A stretch of DNA of 26,260 bases from Smittium culicis. Its lineage: Eukaryota; Kickxellomycota; Harpellomycetes; Harpellales; Legeriomycetaceae. Shown piece after piece: positions 23,521 through 26,260 of the stretch. Both the position numbers and the translations under genes were made by a program. The notes under the pieces are model-generated. The model had not been told where the DNA came from. It was given only the letters and a program-made list of their open reading frames with translations, and searched no databases. The stretch covers positions 1 to 26,260 of the forward strand of contig LSSN01005984.1 of the NCBI GenBank assembly GCA_001970855.1, written 5' to 3'. How positions within the stretch are numbered: position 1 is the stretch's first letter; each line of letters opens with the position of its first letter.

Positions 23521-23621
23521 TTTAACATTATAAATATGGGTAATTTTAGAAATTTAACATTATAAATATGGGTAATTTTAGAAATTTAACATTATAAATA
23601 TGGGTAATTTTAGAAATTTAA
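23521..23621. repeat. Exact 32-bp tandem repeat, 3.2 copies
   Basis: Units starting at 23521, 23553 and 23585 are identical over 32 bases (each begins TTTAACATTATAAATATGGG), with a 5-base partial fourth unit. No frame through it is coding. The copies have no differences from one another, so the array is younger than the decay around it. Confidence 0.95.
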
Positions 23622-24086
23622 AAATTGACTACTGGAATTGTTAAGGACTCAGCGAAAGAAAATGTATCAGACCTATCAGAGCTAGGATACTAGCAGTGAT
23701 ATGAGATGTAAAAAGTTAAAGATATTTAAGAGGTTTTTATTTAAATCAATTAAAGTATACAAGGTACTATATCGAAACCAAAGAACACAAATTGAACCCT
23801 TTTTATGCATTTCCTGAACTTGGTTTTTGTATGGCATGAAATAAAAACTAAACAAAATTTAAACAAAAAGAAAAGTGAAGAATGAATTTTTATCAATATA
23901 GCAAACATTTCAATGCTTCTAATAAAAAATTTACTATCAAAAATAATTTCGAACTAATTATACGGTTACGTTATGTAAATAAATATCATTTATTATTTCA
24001 AAACAATTAATGAATATTTACCTGGAGTCTAATACATCGCTTTTAAAATGATTCAGATGATTCGATGACATTATAAAAAATTCTAA
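23622..24086. other. Leader of the LINE or flanking DNA, no gene called
   Basis: It lies directly upstream of the LINE endonuclease. A short stretch reads KDSAKENVSDLSELGY (about 23643-23690), which might be the end of a LINE ORF1, but nothing else supports this. The rest is A/T-rich with stops in all frames. Confidence 0.4.
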
Positions 24087-24536
24087 AATCGGTTCAAGGC
24101 AAGAGTTTTAAATGTTGTTTCCGAAGCCGAATTAGACATCCTGTTTCTAGCCGAGACGTGGTTCATTGACCATGAGTCTCACGCCGCCCACCCGATGTTT
24201 TTCGTTTCAACTCCAAGGATATTACCTGTTCCAGCATTTGGTCACGAGCAAGCTGGAATCGTCTGCCTTGTAACTCAAGGCATTAGAAAACAAATATCCT
24301 CAGCCTGTGTAACCAGATACACCGTTAACATCAAAATTAATGGTCATGATATTTTGGCCGTTTACTTTCCGCCATCATTAAAACCCGATAAAATAGCCGA
24401 AAACATACCAGACACTCCCTTGTCCGTACTGATTGGAGATATCAACGCTTTCTTTGAAGTTCAATATGGAACTAAAAAAATTGGACCTTTAGCCCTCTTC
24501 ACCTGTTCCGAAAGATTTATTCTGAAAAATCTATGA
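24087..24536 (+). pseudogene. LINE AP-type endonuclease, N-terminal frame
   Basis: This endonuclease nicks target DNA to prime reverse transcription. The frame is open from the TAA at 24084 to the TGA at 24534. The catalytic Glu is in LDILFLAETW (codon 24153-24155). The Asp-x-Asn site is in SVLIGDINAFF (GAT at 24438-24440, AAC at 24444-24446). The usual form is G-D-F-N, and both catalytic residues are kept. The N-terminal strand carrying the first Asn is missing. The ATG at 24195 is internal to the domain and not a true start. The frame stops at 24534, and the protein text resumes in another frame at 24533, so an indel separates the two. Confidence 0.9.
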
Positions 24537-25483
24537 ATCACCTATTCCCAGATTCGCTAGGACCAACTCCTGATCTCCCTTTTGTTCACAGTTCATTGGT
24601 AGCTAGTTATTCCTTTGAAAACTATTGCCACGGTCTTTCTGACCATAAATTTATGCTTATTAGATTAGACATTAAAATAAATTATACTTTAATAATAAAT
24701 TCTGATGATTTTAAATTCAACCATAAATTACTTTTAATCCCAGCTGTAAGGCTTTATTTTATTAGTCAATACGACTCTAATCACTACTTAATTAGTAAAT
24801 CATTATTAAATCTTGACAGTTTGTCATATTATAATAGAAGTATAAAAAATAATAAACTAAATCTAATTTACAACAATTTTATTGAATATTTATATACTAT
24901 TTGTGACAAAGTATTAGAGTAATGTTCTATTCAAAAATCACATGAGACTAAAGACTTAAAATCTAATATTTATTATACCAAGCTAAACAGCATTGATAAC
25001 TATAATATCGCTGAAATGCTATATAAAAAGTCTCAAAAATCGACTAACCAATATAAAATTATTAATTCTCGTGACGATAATCTTTCAGCGCTTGATGATT
25101 CAGTAAACTTTTATAAAGACTTGTACTCAAATACTTCATCGTGTACAAATAATAATTATACTAAGTATATACCAAATGATATACACACTTTTGATTACAG
25201 TTTAAATAAATACTTTTCAAATTCTAATATTTCTAAAACTATTAATAAATACCCATCATCAAAGTCTGCTGGTCCTGATCCACTACATATAAATATTTTA
25301 AAATTATTATCAAAATCTGAATATTTTATTAATGATTTAAGTATACTATTCAAATTTATGCTGAGGCACAGCATTACCCCAGAATGTTGGAAAACAAGCC
25401 ACATTTACCCTATACCAAAACTTAAAGATAGTATTACCATTGATCAGTTCAGAACTATAGCTCTAAGTCCTATGCTTAGGTGA
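24533..25483 (+). pseudogene. LINE endonuclease end, linker and RT start
   Basis: A single frame of 317 codons including stops, with one internal TAA at 24920-24922. It opens in the endonuclease tail: LSDHKFMLIRL holds the final S-D-H catalytic motif (24638-24646). A linker rich in N, S, Y and K follows. The RT begins with SSKSAGPDPLHINILK (SAGPD from 25265), the substrate-binding block found in LINE RTs, then CWKTSHIYPIPK and DQFRTIALSP (25442-25471). The TGA at 25481 stands where a W or R would suit, and a TAA follows three codons later. After that the text continues in the same frame to about 25566 (HPHQAGLRK). Confidence 0.92.
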
Positions 25484-25560
25484 ATTATTTAATCAATGTT
25501 TTTAGAGTATTTAAACTCATGTGTTCTATCTAAATTTCACCCACATCAAGCTGGGCTTAG

Positions 25561-25785
25561 AAAAGATTTTCAACTCTAACTCACTCAATTACATCACACG
25601 ACCTTTTTCATTTGAAAAGTCTAAATAATAGGCTAAATCAAATTTTTATTGATCTAAAGCAAGCCTACGATAGGGTTGATATAAACATCCTTGTTCTTGA
25701 AGTAAAAGCCAGATCAAAATCTGATCTAATTACTAACACAATTTATACTCTGTTCACTAATTGCTACTCAACTATAAGTTATTAA
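25561..25785 (+). pseudogene. LINE RT palm, motif A segment
   Basis: After a one-base loss in the K-G-F-like motif near 25565, the RT continues in this frame: FSTLTHSITSHDL, then FIDLKQAYDRVD. The first catalytic Asp (GAT 25651-25653) and the second acidic position of motif A are intact. The segment ends at the TAA 25783-25785, just after a second indel. Its frame has no other stop. Confidence 0.92.
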
Positions 25786-26260
25786 TGGAGCAATTTCCGA
25801 TCCAATAATTAGAGATCGTGGCCTATTTCAAGGTTCGATTCTATCGCCATTTTTATTCAATGTATACATTGATGATCTTATTTCATCATTATCTAATCAA
25901 TCAATTATACTTAATGCACTGTTATTTGCAGATGATATACAGCTTATTCCTAAAGATTTTAATGAAGCAAAGAGATTGATTAAAATTGTAGAAAATTGGT
26001 GCGTAAATAATGGAATGGCTATTAACGTCCAAAAATCCGGATACATTGGCCCATCTGACTGGAAACTAAGTATAGATGGTCAAATTATACCTAAGCCTAA
26101 ATCATATAAATACTTATGCTTACCAGTAATTAACGGTGGTATAGACTGGAAATCACATGTGCTAGAATTTACATCAAAGTCTAAAAACACTTTAAAATAT
26201 TTACAAGTAAAAGGGAATAACTGGCCTCCAATCACAAGATTAGCTCTGTTTAAATCAAAC
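25778..26260 (+). pseudogene. LINE RT palm, motifs B and C, open to the window edge
   Basis: The frame is open for 161 codons from the TAA at 25775 to the last base of the window. Motif B reads RGLFQGSILSPFLFNVYID (from 25817). The catalytic box ALLFADDIQL has F-A-D-D intact at 25925-25936. Then come KIVENWCVNNGMAINVQKSG, where N-x-x-K-S is the usual motif D, and YLCLPVINGGIDW, which replaces the common Y-L-G-x-x-I block. The RT is chemically complete in this segment. The rest of the ORF lies outside the window. Confidence 0.93.

Larger units (their letters stand above)
24087..26260 (+). mobile_element. Non-LTR (LINE) retrotransposon, cut by the right edge
   Basis: The plus strand encodes an AP-type endonuclease followed by a reverse transcriptase in one original ORF, the ORF2 layout of endonuclease-bearing LINEs. 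Four consecutive frame segments (24087-24536, 24533-25483, 25561-25785, 25778-26260) are linked by three frameshifts. Only three in-frame stops fall inside the second segment's continuation (24920, 25481 and 25490). The endonuclease lacks its first dozen or so residues, and ORF1 is not recognisable upstream, so the copy may be 5'-truncated. The RT thumb, 3' UTR and tail lie beyond 26260. All key motifs read clearly and the G/C content is higher than the flanks, so this is the youngest element here. The clade was not determined. Confidence 0.95.

Noticed and set aside
25195..25404. Minus-strand 69-codon open frame
   Set aside because: It is a shadow of the LINE reverse transcriptase read on the plus strand.
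1..26260. CRISPR arrays, bacterial operons, riboswitches, replication origins
   Set aside because: No spaced direct repeats, Shine-Dalgarno-led gene strings or known leader structures are present; the content is eukaryotic repeat DNA.

Overview
The window looks like an AT-rich, transposon-filled compartment of a filamentous fungus. By eye about four fifths of the bases are A or T (not counted). No intact protein gene is visible. It holds one isolated 5S rRNA gene copy, as in fungi with dispersed 5S genes, and the decayed bodies of several transposable elements. Many in-frame stops fall where TGG or CAA/CAG codons would be expected. That is what C-to-T mutation on either strand produces, as in repeat-induced point mutation (RIP). 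The fungal assignment is an inference from the chromodomain retrotransposon, the single 5S copy and the AT-rich relic-filled DNA.

Layout. 1-5540 is AT-rich with one weak coding relic at the left end. 5541-5655 is the 5S rRNA copy, followed by a Pol III terminator. 5667-12349 is AT-rich with nothing recognisable. 12350-13720 is an unidentified plus-strand coding relic, and 14980-15186 is a fragment resembling a hAT transposase. 15749-20829 is a minus-strand Ty3/gypsy chromovirus. Read right to left it gives a gag-like ORF, protease, reverse transcriptase, RNase H, integrase and chromodomain, all broken by stops and frameshifts. 20993-21094 is a hexamer microsatellite, and 21190-21899 is another minus-strand coding relic with a C-x2-C-x6-C motif. 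21900-23520 is AT-rich with short palindromes, and 23521-23621 is an exact 32-bp tandem repeat. 24087 to the right edge is a plus-strand non-LTR (LINE) retrotransposon with an AP-type endonuclease and a reverse transcriptase. It is much less decayed than the chromovirus and runs out of the window.

What works together. The chromovirus genes would have formed one retrotransposition machine: gag particle, protease maturation, RT/RNase H copying, and integrase targeted by the chromodomain. The LINE would have used nick-primed reverse transcription. Neither copy can make an intact protein now. The two sit in opposite orientation and differ in decay, so the region was probably built up by successive insertions. 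The least explained parts are the relics at 12350-13720 and 21190-21899 and the gag-like ORF at 19748-20829.
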